From: Lumbricus terrestris
Taxonomy: Eukaryota; Annelida; Clitellata; Crassiclitellata; Lumbricidae
Assembly (NCBI GenBank): GCA_949752735.1
Contig: OX457038.1
Coordinates: 60,626,020 to 60,690,019 of the forward strand
Length of the DNA stretch: 64,000 nucleotides
Direction of reading: 5' to 3'
The notes beneath the pieces are model-generated. The model was not told the origin of the DNA, did no database searches, and saw only the letters and a program-made list of their open reading frames with translations. Positions 10,262 to 19,558 of the stretch are shown piece after piece. Position numbers and translations under genes: made by a program. Every line of letters starts with the position of its first letter. The first letter of the stretch is position 1.

Positions 10262-10920
10262 ATGCCTCCAAAGCGTTCAAAAGCCAAGCAGTCATCCTCA
10301 GTTCCATCTGCAAAGAAAACTAAGATCGACGCAAAGATGGAAGTTGTGCAAAGTAAAAACTCAAACGGCGAGTTTTCTATATTCTGGTTTGTTGATTAAC
10401 TGGTTGACTTTTGAATGGCTGTGATATGTGTGAATGCTTGTACATGTGCATATATTTGCATTTGTTTGTATATTTGTGTATGCATGGTTGTGTACACATG
10501 TATGCATTTTGATATGTATGTTTGTACATATGCATCCATTTCGGGTCTTAAGATGTGACTGGACGGTCATGGACGGCGTCCATGCACTTCTTTTCAAATC
10601 TGAACGCCGTCCTACCACTTATTTCGCCAGTACAGGCTAGAAAGTTAAGGAGCGCCCAGGCACTTATTTTTTACACTTTAAGCACTGGTCCCACGTGTTG
10701 AAACCTCAACCTGTCAGCGTCGTGCTTTCTCAGTTGTAGGTCCATCTGTCTGGAATAGTCTCCCGTTGCAGGTGCGCCTGCTACCAAGGGTTGACTCATC
10801 AGTCTTCTACAAGCTCCTTAAAACTTTTTTGTTTCACCGTGGTTGGATTGGGAGCGCTTCTGAGTGGGTTTCTTGAAGAGGCGCTATATAAATTCTTGAA
10901 ATGAATGAATGATCCGTTTC

Positions 10921-10959
<39 letters not shown>

Positions 10960-13900
10960 TGTGTTTGTGTAGGGCCAATGTGTATGTATGCATGTCTGTA
11001 CAGGTATGTCTGTTTGCAAGGTTGGTGTCAAGGCAGTTACATTTAATGTGGTTCTTTTTAAGTATTGCTAAAGCTGCAGTTATGCCTGTCTATGTGATCT
11101 AAAGCAGAATGCTGGTGTCTGCGCAGAGAGGATGAGAGAAGATTACTGGTGGCAGAGATGAGCTGGCTGAGAAGAATTCTGGGTAGAAGTCGGAGAGACA
11201 GGATCCAAAACGAAGTGACTCAGGAGGAGCTGGGACAAAAGGAAACAGTGGTGGACAAGATCAGAAAAAGAAGACTCGCCTGGTTCGGGCACGTGACACG
11301 AATGGAAGACAAAAGGCTACCGGCTGCAGCTCTGCACGGGCATGTGGAGGGAAAGAGAAGTCAAGGGAGACAATCAAAGACCTGGATGGACAATATAAAA
11401 GAAGATCTAGCAGCACAGAACATGTATATGAGAGATGCGGTGGATAAAATCAGAAACAGAGCAAGCTGGAGACGGCATATTGAGGCCTCATCGTTGGCGT
11501 AAGACATGCGCCTGACGGAGGAGAGACCAGGAAGAAGAAGATGTGATCTAAATAAGAATAATGTGTTTTGAGGTAGATTTCAAGGTGGTGAATGATCAAT
11601 ATTATGAATGAACTAATTGAAAACCACAATTATGACCATTTAATTAGAACTTCAATTACCTAGCACAGGTAATTTATTAGAGGAAACTGTTTGAACAGAT
11701 TATGATTATAAGTCTGTCTCTTCTCAAGCTGAAAATGATGTCCAGACTGTCGTAGATGAAGGCAACGCAGAGTTTCTCGGCCAGTTTCTGATGGAGAGTG
11801 GATGGAAGGCTGCCCTTCAGGAAGAGATGGCATCAGATTACTTCAAGAAAATGGAAGTTCAGGTTCAAAAGGAATATCTGGAAAATCCTGGTCAGATTTT
11901 TCCTCCAAAGGAACTCATCTTCAACACTTTAAACATGACAGCTCTTGAAAAGGTAATCATTTCGTAGGTATGATTAATATTGTTGCTAACGTACGTTATG
12001 GTAGCAACCTAAGATAACCGCTTTATAGATGGGTGACTGCCATTTGGGAGGTAACCATTTTATACAAGGGTCACTTCTGTAAGGTAACTGCCCATGAAAA
12101 CTATTTTGTGTTATGACTTTAGTAGCACCTTTTCTCCTCTCTCTTGTCTCTTTCCAACAACTGGACTTATATGGACAACTCGATCCTGTGGCACTATGCA
12201 ATATCCATTACCCATGTCCCACAAACAAGCCGGGTGACCTGAGCTTTAGCTTTTGAGCATCATTTTAGACATCTGGAGCTTTAGAGAGTTGCCTTTTTAA
12301 GGTTGAAATATGTTTCTCTAGGTGAAGGTCGTTATTCTGGGCCAGGATCCATATCACGATGATGGACAAGTGAGTAGACAAATTGTTCTCAACATCACAG
12401 AAAAGTTTGATTTCATTTGCCATCTAAGAGCTTCTATTCATTGCAATGCTATACAGACAAGGCCGTAGCCAGGATTTTATTTTGGGGGGTGTTTCCCTCC
12501 CCAAAAAAACTGATGACCTTTTTTAGTCATCCATTCGAAATCTTCAAAAAGTCTCAATTTCTCTTCCCAAAAAACTGATTACCTTTTTTAGTCATCGACT
12601 GAAATTTTCACTAAATATGACCAATTAGTTAATTATTTTTTTCCGTTTTCCATTTCGAGGGTGTTTTTATGGTTTTATTTCATGCTTTTTACATCATGTG
12701 CTCGTAAATGCATTAATTGTTTTGGTATTTTCCATTTCGGGGGGTGTTCAAACACCCAAAACACCCCCTAACTTTGTATACAGATGATGGGTTTATCGGA
12801 CCGATCTTCTCGATAGTGGAATAATAATTGTATCTCTCATTTGGTTATATCTGCGATGGAGCTATATAAATGTTCAATACAATTACAATTTAATTATATT
12901 GATATGTTTAATTTCTGTGACTTACTTATGCTCAGTCTTTTGTTTATTCAATCTCATCATCGTATTTAGTTCGTCTCATGTTCCATTTAGGCTCACGGTC
13001 TTTCGTTCTCCGTTCCGGTTGGTGTGGCTGTTCCACCGTCGTTGAAGAACATCTACAAGGAGCTGGAGAAGGACATTCCTGGATTCACTATTCCAAAGCA
13101 TGGGTGCCTTGAAAACTGGGCCAAACAGGGAGTTGTACTGCTCAATGCTGCACTGACTGTCCGGTTAGTGATGTCAGCACCTTTTCGCCATTTCTAAACT
13201 CTTCTACTCAGGGCCGGCGCCAGAGTATTTGGCACCCTAGGCGAACCTGTCGCGCTGCGCCCCCCCTCCGCGCCCACGGCAACTAAGATTGGATTAATAC
13301 TAGCTTTCACAAAGGAATGCTATGGTGCCTTTTGTTTTAATTCGTATTTGCATTCAATAGAAAGAAGAAGAATAGAATAGAGCATGTATAATCTATTATA
13401 ATGGTATATTCGTTTATACGGAATTATACCGGTAATGTAATTTCAAAACTTCATTTTTCGTGCTTTTGCTTTAGCAAATGTAGAAACGAGTTCCATCAGT
13501 TCAATGTCTTTGGCAATGTCATGTTCAATTGACAGAGTAGCTAGTCCAACAAGTCTTTCTTGTAGCATGGACGTTCGCAAATATGTTTTTATCAGTTTGA
13601 GCTTAGAGAAGCTTCGCTCACCACTAGCCACAGAAACTGGAAGTGTCAAGAGAATTCGCAGAGCTATAACAGTGTTGGGGACACTATCTGTTAGATTATT
13701 TTTCAATATAAAGTTTAGTACATCATGTGACGATGTACACCTTGCAACTCGTCTTGAAATGGCTTTCAGTTCACTGCTTAGATCAACTGCATCAATATCT
13801 TTCGAGTCTCCATGTTGCAAAGCTTTTTCAAGATTCAAGCAATGTTCCATAACTTCTTTACTAGTTTTATTCTGCAAACTGTGAACATCATAGAGGAAAC

Positions 13901-15365
13901 CAAACACAGAACTAATTTTTTGCATCACAGTGAATCTTTCTTCTCGGATTTTTACTGCGGGTAGCTCGGTCGCACTATAAACGTGGAGTAGCGGTGGTGA
14001 AGGATCTCACCCTCAGGGTCGAGGCCATAAGACAGCCGCTGTATAAATATGCGATTACATTTACATTACATTACATTTACATTTATTTACATTTGTACAA
14101 AAGTAAAACTAAATATCTTACCTAAAATATTTAAGTAGCCAGCCGACGACAATCGAATTTCAAATATTTAATTTATTTTCAAATTTTCAATATTTATGTT
14201 ATATTTACACGCCAGATTTTGATTTCGAAATGACGTCACCGGATGTGGCGTTATTTCCTATAACGTAAATAAGTAAACTAGTGATCAAATTTATACTATG
14301 CAATTCGTTTCATCTAGCGGGAAAAAATAAAATGTAATATATTGCAATAAAACTTTAAATATTAATATAAATTAACTAAAAATTAAAAACTTTTAGTGCC
14401 GCCCCAGAAATTTGCCGCCCTAGGCGGCCGCCTAGTTCGCCTAGTGGTTAAACCGGGCCTGCTTCTACTGGTACAAATATGATATATGTGTACATAAATA
14501 GACTGACAAATATCAGGACAAGAATAATTCTGAACTGTTGCATATCAGCCCATCCCTTGAAACAGTCATCACATGTACGTTGTTTATACTATGTTTATAC
14601 TATTCGTTTAACTCTATCCAAGTTATATTTTCTTATTTTAGACATCCACTTAGATTCCTGTCAGCCTTTTTCATGGCGCTTTGAGAATTCCTGAATTGGT
14701 GCTGTACAAAACCCAGACACATACATACATACATACATACATACATACATACATACATACATACAAACGCACTATAGCACCTTTCTAGGTAACTTGTCCC
14801 AGTCCTAACAGAAGGGACAGAACAATTTCCATCCCTGCACCAATTTAATTTTGTGTGATGGATTCTGTTTGCACATATCTTGCATAAAGAGCGATTTAAT
14901 CCAACATTGGTAAAGAAATGGTGTGACAATTGTGATATTCTAATAAATTTTAGTAGCGGGTACGTAATAAATAAAAAAATAAAGTAAGTGAGGGATTTTG
15001 ATTTCTCAATTATTTGATTTAATGTTGTATTGAAGAAGAAAAATATTCACAACTTTATGGAATTTGTAAATTTTCATTACAGTGCTCATCAACCAAATTC
15101 GCATGCGAAGATCGGATGGCAGCGTTTCACAGACGCCATCATCTCGACGATCAGCGCCAAATCATCACGTGGCTGTGTCTTCATCCTATGGGGTGGATTC
15201 GCCCACAAGAAGGAGAAACTCATTGACACCAAAAAGCACCATGTTATTAAGGCTGCACATCCATCACCCCTCTCCTTCAATAAGTTCTTTGGCTGTCAGT
15301 GTTTTTCTGCCACAAACAAAGCTCTTGAACAACTGGGTCTCACGTCAATTGACTGGTGTCTCTAA
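10262..15365 (+). CDS. UNG: Uracil-DNA glycosylase (UNG family), complete, five exons
   Basis: Removes uracil from DNA as the first step of base-excision repair. Exons: 10262-10352, 11729-11952, 12322-12369, 12991-13163 and 15083-15365, giving 272 residues; all introns are GT-AG and phases 1, 0, 0, 2 fit. Exon 1 encodes a lysine-rich start ([15 protein letters not shown]) that looks like a nuclear localisation signal. Exon 3, only 48 nt, carries the water-activating motif GQDPYH. Exon 4 carries AHGLSFSV and [15 protein letters not shown]. Exon 5 carries [11 protein letters not shown] and the HPSPLS loop with the leucine that pushes into the minor groove. All catalytic motifs of family 1 are intact. 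The N-terminus before the catalytic core (about 45 residues) is shorter than in vertebrate nuclear UNG and shows no clear PCNA-binding QxxLxxFF motif, so an alternative upstream exon is possible. The downstream neighbour LRP2 is convergent. Introns 1, 3 and 4 contain transposon insertions. Confidence 0.95.
10680..10905 (+). mobile_element. LINE family C 3' fragment in UNG intron 1
   Basis: The frame [20 protein letters not shown] and, further on, [15 protein letters not shown] is the C-terminus of an L2/CR1-type reverse transcriptase, ending in a stop inside the 3' tail. The tail reads GGGAGCGCTTCTGAGTGGG, TTCTTGAAGAGGCGCTATAT and AAATT, then AATGAATGAATGA. It is the clearest plus-strand copy of the tail found in many minus-strand fragments of this window. 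Confidence 0.7.
10924..10957. repeat. TG dinucleotide microsatellite
   Basis: About 17 uninterrupted TG units in UNG intron 1, directly behind the LINE family C tail. Confidence 0.9.
11110..11545 (+). mobile_element. RTE-type LINE C-terminal fragment in UNG intron 1
   Basis: The open frame 11149-11502 encodes blocks such as [37 protein letters not shown] and [15 protein letters not shown]. This is the conserved end of RTE-clade endonuclease/reverse transcriptase proteins. The RT core is absent. A short AAGAAGAAG stretch at 11530-11540 could be the 3' tail. It lies between UNG exons 1 and 2 in sense orientation and is not part of UNG. Confidence 0.7.
12458..12776. mobile_element. hAT-type MITE with 8-bp target duplication in UNG intron 3
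   Basis: Flanked on both sides by TATACAGA (12450-12457 and 12777-12784). The left end is CAAGGCCGTAGCCAGGATTT followed by a G-run; the right end reverse-complemented is CAAAGTTAGGGGGTGTTTTG. The inner part has two related stretches on AAACTGATGACCTTTTTTAG. It has no open frame of note. The GGCGTAGCCAGGATTT start is common among hAT-derived MITEs of marine animals, and a related end occurs at 62902. Confidence 0.7.
13209..14461 (-). mobile_element. hAT element with perfect 8-bp target duplication in UNG intron 4
   Basis: Flanked by CTTCTACT on both sides (13201-13208 and 14462-14469). The left terminus is CAGGGCCGGCGCCAGAG and the right terminus, reverse-complemented, CAGGCCCGGTTTAACC; both then carry CTAGGCGAAC. 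The minus strand encodes the C-terminal part of a hAT transposase (13443-13928). Between the transposase remnant and the right end lies a LINE 3' tail (about 13985-14100: GACAGCCGCTGTATAAATAT, then TTACAT repeats), so the element has itself been invaded and has lost most of its transposase. It is 1,253 bp in all. Confidence 0.85.
13443..13928 (-). pseudogene. hAT transposase fragment, C-terminal dimerisation domain
   Basis: 161 residues from the first ATG of the frame; the frame stays open a little further upstream ([12 protein letters not shown]). It contains [19 protein letters not shown], the hallmark block of the hAT C-terminal dimerisation domain, followed by [15 protein letters not shown] and a stop after KARKMKF. 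The DNA-binding zinc finger and the catalytic core are absent. The subfamily resembles the ZMYM1-like group often found in animal genomes. Confidence 0.8.
14720..14764. repeat. CATA tetranucleotide microsatellite
   Basis: About eleven CATA units in UNG intron 4, just outside the right end of the hAT element. Confidence 0.9.
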
Positions 15366-15635
15366 GACGTGATCAGGCTATTCCTGACAAATTTTCTACT
15401 AGTAATGAACACTGCAAATCCAAAAGGAGCCGTTTACACCTCTCTGCATGTACTTAGGCTGTGGTTTTGTTCCGCATTGGCTGACTTGTAGTTAAGTCCA
15501 CCATATATAAATTCAATCGATAATTTGGTGTCCCTAGCCAGCGGGATTTGTTTAAATCCCTTTAGGACCCCCTTTTTGTAACAATGATATGTTGATATTC
15601 CAATGATTTGTAAACTTTGTTTTATTTGGTTACAA

Positions 15636-15641
15636 AATAAA
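15636..15641 (+). promoter_or_regulatory. Candidate UNG polyadenylation signal AATAAA
   Basis: First AATAAA after the UNG stop codon, about 270 bp downstream, in an AT-rich context followed by GATTGATTGG. Transcript data would be needed to confirm it; a second AATAAA lies near 15927. Confidence 0.4.
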
Positions 15642-16184
15642 ACTTTTGATTGATTGGTCTCACTAGGTCACCCACAGGATTCCATCTTTGGATCCATGCC
15701 TAATAGCCCTATGGTCTCTGTAACACTGATTCCAGTCAGGCTTTTCTTTGCGGTTACGGCTCATCAGCATGCAGAAGAGCATGTCAGTAATGCTTGGACA
15801 CACTAGGTTTAGAAACTGGTTTAGTGTGGATACATCAGACGTTGAACCAGCCTTTGATATGTCTGTTATATTAGCATTTTATCTGGCACTTGGGAACCTT
15901 TCATCAGTTTTATGTATATTAAAAATCAATAAACTTAAAACATATTATTTTGTTTTAATATGAATCAAATTAGGTAATGCTGTTCCACTTCCTTGAGCAA
16001 ATGAATCAGTAAAAATTAGCCTGCAATTGGCATACAGCCCCCATAAGTTGCCCTTAAAATCTTAGGCTGGCCCTCTGTTAAAAGAAGTTGCCCATTCCGG
16101 TAGCGGTTATCAAAACCATATCGCTCCACTCATCGTGTCTGTCAACCATCTAGCTCACTCTAGCTGTGTCTTGGCCAATCACAT

Positions 16185-16900
16185 AACAAAATAGCTTCTA
16201 TGAAATCACAATGCAAGTAAATTACTATAGCAATTTGCCTCTCTGAAATCACAATGCTGTTATCAATAATTCAACCTCTCCTCCGCTTGCACTCTCCTCT
16301 GCTGCATTCCATTCACGACTGAAAACCGAACTCTTCAACCTATCCTATCCAGATTCCAATCAGGTTCCATCACCCAACCACCACCATCACCGACAACCAC
16401 CGTAGCACCACGCTGTCTCCTCGGCTTGACCTCCCCGGATTTTGACCTGGCACCGGAACGAAAACGGCAGCTCTGGCTATTGCGGACTTGATTTGATATA
16501 GCGCCGGTGAATAAGCTGGTCTCCCTGACGTGGCTTTTGTGGGCGCTGAGAAATTCTCGAAGATTTACATTACATTACATTACATTATTATAAGAGGTTG
16601 CTATGGCAATTTATAACCTCTGTGAAACCACAGAGAATTATTGATAGAGGTATGGGGTATATAGCAATTTATAGCTTATGTGAAATCACAATGGAATTAT
16701 TATAAGAGGGTTACTATGACAATTTATAAATGCTATTTTTTATCAGATGTTACTATGACAATTTATAGACTCTATTGAATCACAATGGTTACTATGACAA
16801 TTTTAAGCACTCAATGAAATCAGAATGAAATTATTATAATAGTTTATTCTGGCAATTTATAGCCTCTGTGAAATCACAATGCTATTATGATGTTACTATG
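16185..16900. repeat. Degenerate minisatellite of about 55-60 bp, split by a LINE fragment
   Basis: Units consist of TTACTATGGCAATTTATAGC followed by CTCTGTGAAATCACAATGG and AATTATTATAAGAGG, with many substitutions and length changes. At least two units lie at 16190-16275 and about six at 16590-16900. The gap is filled by the LINE fragment at 16280-16585, so the array was once continuous. Confidence 0.55.
16280..16585 (+). mobile_element. LINE family A-like 3' fragment
   Basis: Encodes FHSRLKTELFNLSYP, matching the end of the 613-residue RT frame at 20292-22133 ([15 protein letters not shown]). It continues with GGTGAATAAGCTGGTCTCCC and a GGGCGCTGAGAAATTCTCG end, then TTACA repeats. It is a relative of family A with a different tail motif. 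Confidence 0.6.
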
Positions 16901-16982
16901 GCAATGCTGAAATGTGCAGGCTCTATTTTCACACTATTATGGTCAGCACACGACAACTTGTGAATTGATTGAAATGACTTCA

Positions 16983-17019
<37 letters not shown>

Positions 17020-17989
17020 AATAAGACAACTGCTAAAGACAAGTGTTCTAAAGTTTCTTTTAGAGATAAGGCAAATCTGGTGACAAGTCCTTAGTTTCCA
17101 CAGTTTCATAATATGTTGGTCATTTGCAGATAATTAATTGCAGGTTATTTGTCATTAAATTGTCTTTTTACAATGATGCAAAGATACGTACACACAATTC
17201 CTCTTGAGATGTTTTTTTTTAGATTACAAACATAGTCAGTTCATTAGCGTAAACTACATACAGTGGCTTTAACGGTTATGCTGGATTATGTTGAATATGA
17301 AGCATGATTCACATAAAACTGGCAGGAAAATGTTACATTTCACGTAATCATAATTGTGATCGCATAATATATGTGTAAGGCATCTCTTTTACACTGCATG
17401 TGTTTCCAGTCAGTTTAAGTATATGCGCATCATAAAAGCTCAGCAAACTCTGTGTTGGTTTGCTGTTATCTGGGAAACACAAAAACACGATAAACAGAAT
17501 GGTTTCAGACCCTGATAAATAGTAGGCAAGACAGGCAGGTAACCTTGCACAATCAAGCAAAGGGATATATATATTATATATCATATATATATATATATAT
17601 ATTATGCAGCTGGGAATTGGAGATACCTAGATATATATAGTCACTTGAGGACTGTTATGCAAAAGCATGAAGATCTTCAACTCAGTGTGTTGCTGCATAG
17701 CCAGTCAGCGTAGTTCCTCCTCCGTGAAACTGCATGTATGTGTGAAGTTAGGAATAACACTGATCAGCTGAACCAGATTATTACCTAATGCACACTACTC
17801 TGCAGCTGGGTGTAGAGAAACTTTCATTGACATAATCATTCTTCGTAAAGTAGCCTACACATGAAACACATGCACCAGAGTTCTGGCAACTTGTGTAACC
17901 AATCTGCATATTGTGTGTAAAACTGATTAACATAACAGCTTGTGAACACAGGGTACAAACAAACAACATACCGATATATGTGAACCATT

Positions 17990-18320
17990 ACCATTAGGCT
18001 TTACATATAAGTGACAAATATAAAACATCACATTTCACATAACATTGCCATACGCAAAACACTATGCTTTACATTAAAGTGGTAATTTTAAGTAAAACAT
18101 CCTTTAAAATATGATCGGAAAACAAAAATTACACTTTACATTACAAATGTGAAACATTCCACATACCTTTGGCAAACGTAAAATGTTACATTTCACATTA
18201 AATTGGCAACTTACAACTGACAAACAAAACATTACACTTCACATCACCATAGGCAAATGTGAAATATTACACTTTACATTCAATCGATAATGTTACAGTG
18301 CACATCACGCTGGTACCATG
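17990..18320. repeat. Degenerate tandem repeat at the LRP2 3' end
   Basis: Four to five diverged units of roughly 60 bp with recurrent words such as AAACATTACACTTTACATT, CACATTTCACAT and GGCAAATGTGAAA. It starts right after the LRP2 stop codon (18354), so it is probably within the LRP2 3' UTR. Confidence 0.45.
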
Positions 18321-18353
18321 ACAAATAATAAAACCAGATTCTCTGTTTCGTCC

Positions 18354-19558
18354 TTAGTCCTCGTTATCACTTTCTATCAACTGCTGTGTGTCCTTATCCG
18401 TCTCGAGGTTTGTTGGTCGGAATCCACCATGGCTGTTCGTAGGAAGGAGTGATGGAAGAGGTGGAGGAGGATGTTGAGGTGGAGGAGGCGAGGATGGATC
18501 GGCAGAAGTTGAAAGATCGGTAAAGGAGATCTTAGACGGAGAGGAGGTGGATGCTGGTGGAGAGGCGAGGTCAGGGAAGCTCTCGTACATCGGATTTGCA
18601 AAATCTGTTGGATTTGGTGAAGCGTTTGGATTGTATTCACGATCCATTGCTGCAGGATTGTCCTGGATGATCAGAATGCAACATAAAAATATTCATAGAA
18701 TCGTTGTCATTACTCTGAGATCACAAATTCAGCACCACCGTAATTGATGGTGGTCCTGCTGCCTCAAACCTCAAACCTTTATTCTGAGGGACTTTGCACT
18801 GTTACAGCATCCTAATGGAGTGCACTCTGAAAAATGCTATATATGAATCTTTGAATTCAATACAGTAATATCTTTTGAAGCATGTCTAGCAATCACGTTA
18901 CCACAAAACACACTATGGTTTGGCATTGGTACAAAGTAATGTTACCGAACATATTTTTAAAGCTGTCAATGTACTGGTAGATGATGTTAAGAATTTTCTA
19001 CACTGGATACATTAAAAATCACCTATCTTTGTGGGACACTACTCTCCCCCCATCTCCATTCACCGATATCCGTCCTCAAACAGAGTACTAAAGCCGAGAA
19101 TAGACAGCTAAGTTGATCATACAGATCTAACTGTGTTGTGGGATTGAGCATTTTTAACACAGCTGCGACCAGGTAAAGGGCTCTAGTTAGGTCAACTCAG
19201 TAGTCTGTTGTCTGACTAAAGCTGGCCCTTAATGAATAGCTAGACTGCACTGACAAATCCAAGTACCATGTTTAGATGTGGATCTCTGCATTGGGTTATA
19301 ATCACCCACCTCCTTGTCTGCATTCGGGTCATGCCCACCCCGTGTGGGGTTGGGCATCCCTAATGGAATGACCCTTTATAAAAGTTGCTTATAAAAGGAC
19401 GAATGCAGTTGAGAACAATTCGTCAACTTTCCAATTTCCAGATAGAGTCACTTACCAATCCCTGTTGCAGCTCAAGTGATTTGAAGACGATGGCTGGTTC
19501 CTCACGATTTCCACCATCGGTAAACTTAATACCTGACCGCCCAAGAGATGGAAAACTG
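18354..19558 (-). CDS. LRP2: LRP2 exons 37-38: short cytoplasmic tail with one NPxY
   Basis: Exons 19456-19558 and 18354-18662 (stop TAA at 18354-18356). Exon 37 encodes [16 protein letters not shown] and [15 protein letters not shown]. Exon 38 holds [15 protein letters not shown], with the NPMY endocytosis signal, a serine-rich stretch and [16 protein letters not shown], a possible SH3 ligand, and ends acidic in ESDNED. The tail is about 140 residues against about 209 in human LRP2, which has more than one NPxY motif. A PDZ-type C-terminus is not evident. Confidence 0.88.

Larger units (their letters stand above)
15366..18353. other. Convergent intergenic / 3' UTR tract between UNG and LRP2
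   Basis: The two genes point towards each other here. The tract contains the candidate UNG polyadenylation site, the degenerate minisatellite at 16185-16900 with its LINE insertion, an AT dinucleotide run at 16986-17017, a second AT run at 17565-17602 and the degenerate repeat at 17990-18320. No conserved coding region is recognised, and the short open frames here look random. Confidence 0.5.

Noticed and set aside
11149..11502. An extra coding exon of UNG
   Set aside because: The frame encodes the end of an RTE-type retrotransposon protein, and UNG exons 1 and 2 join in phase without it.
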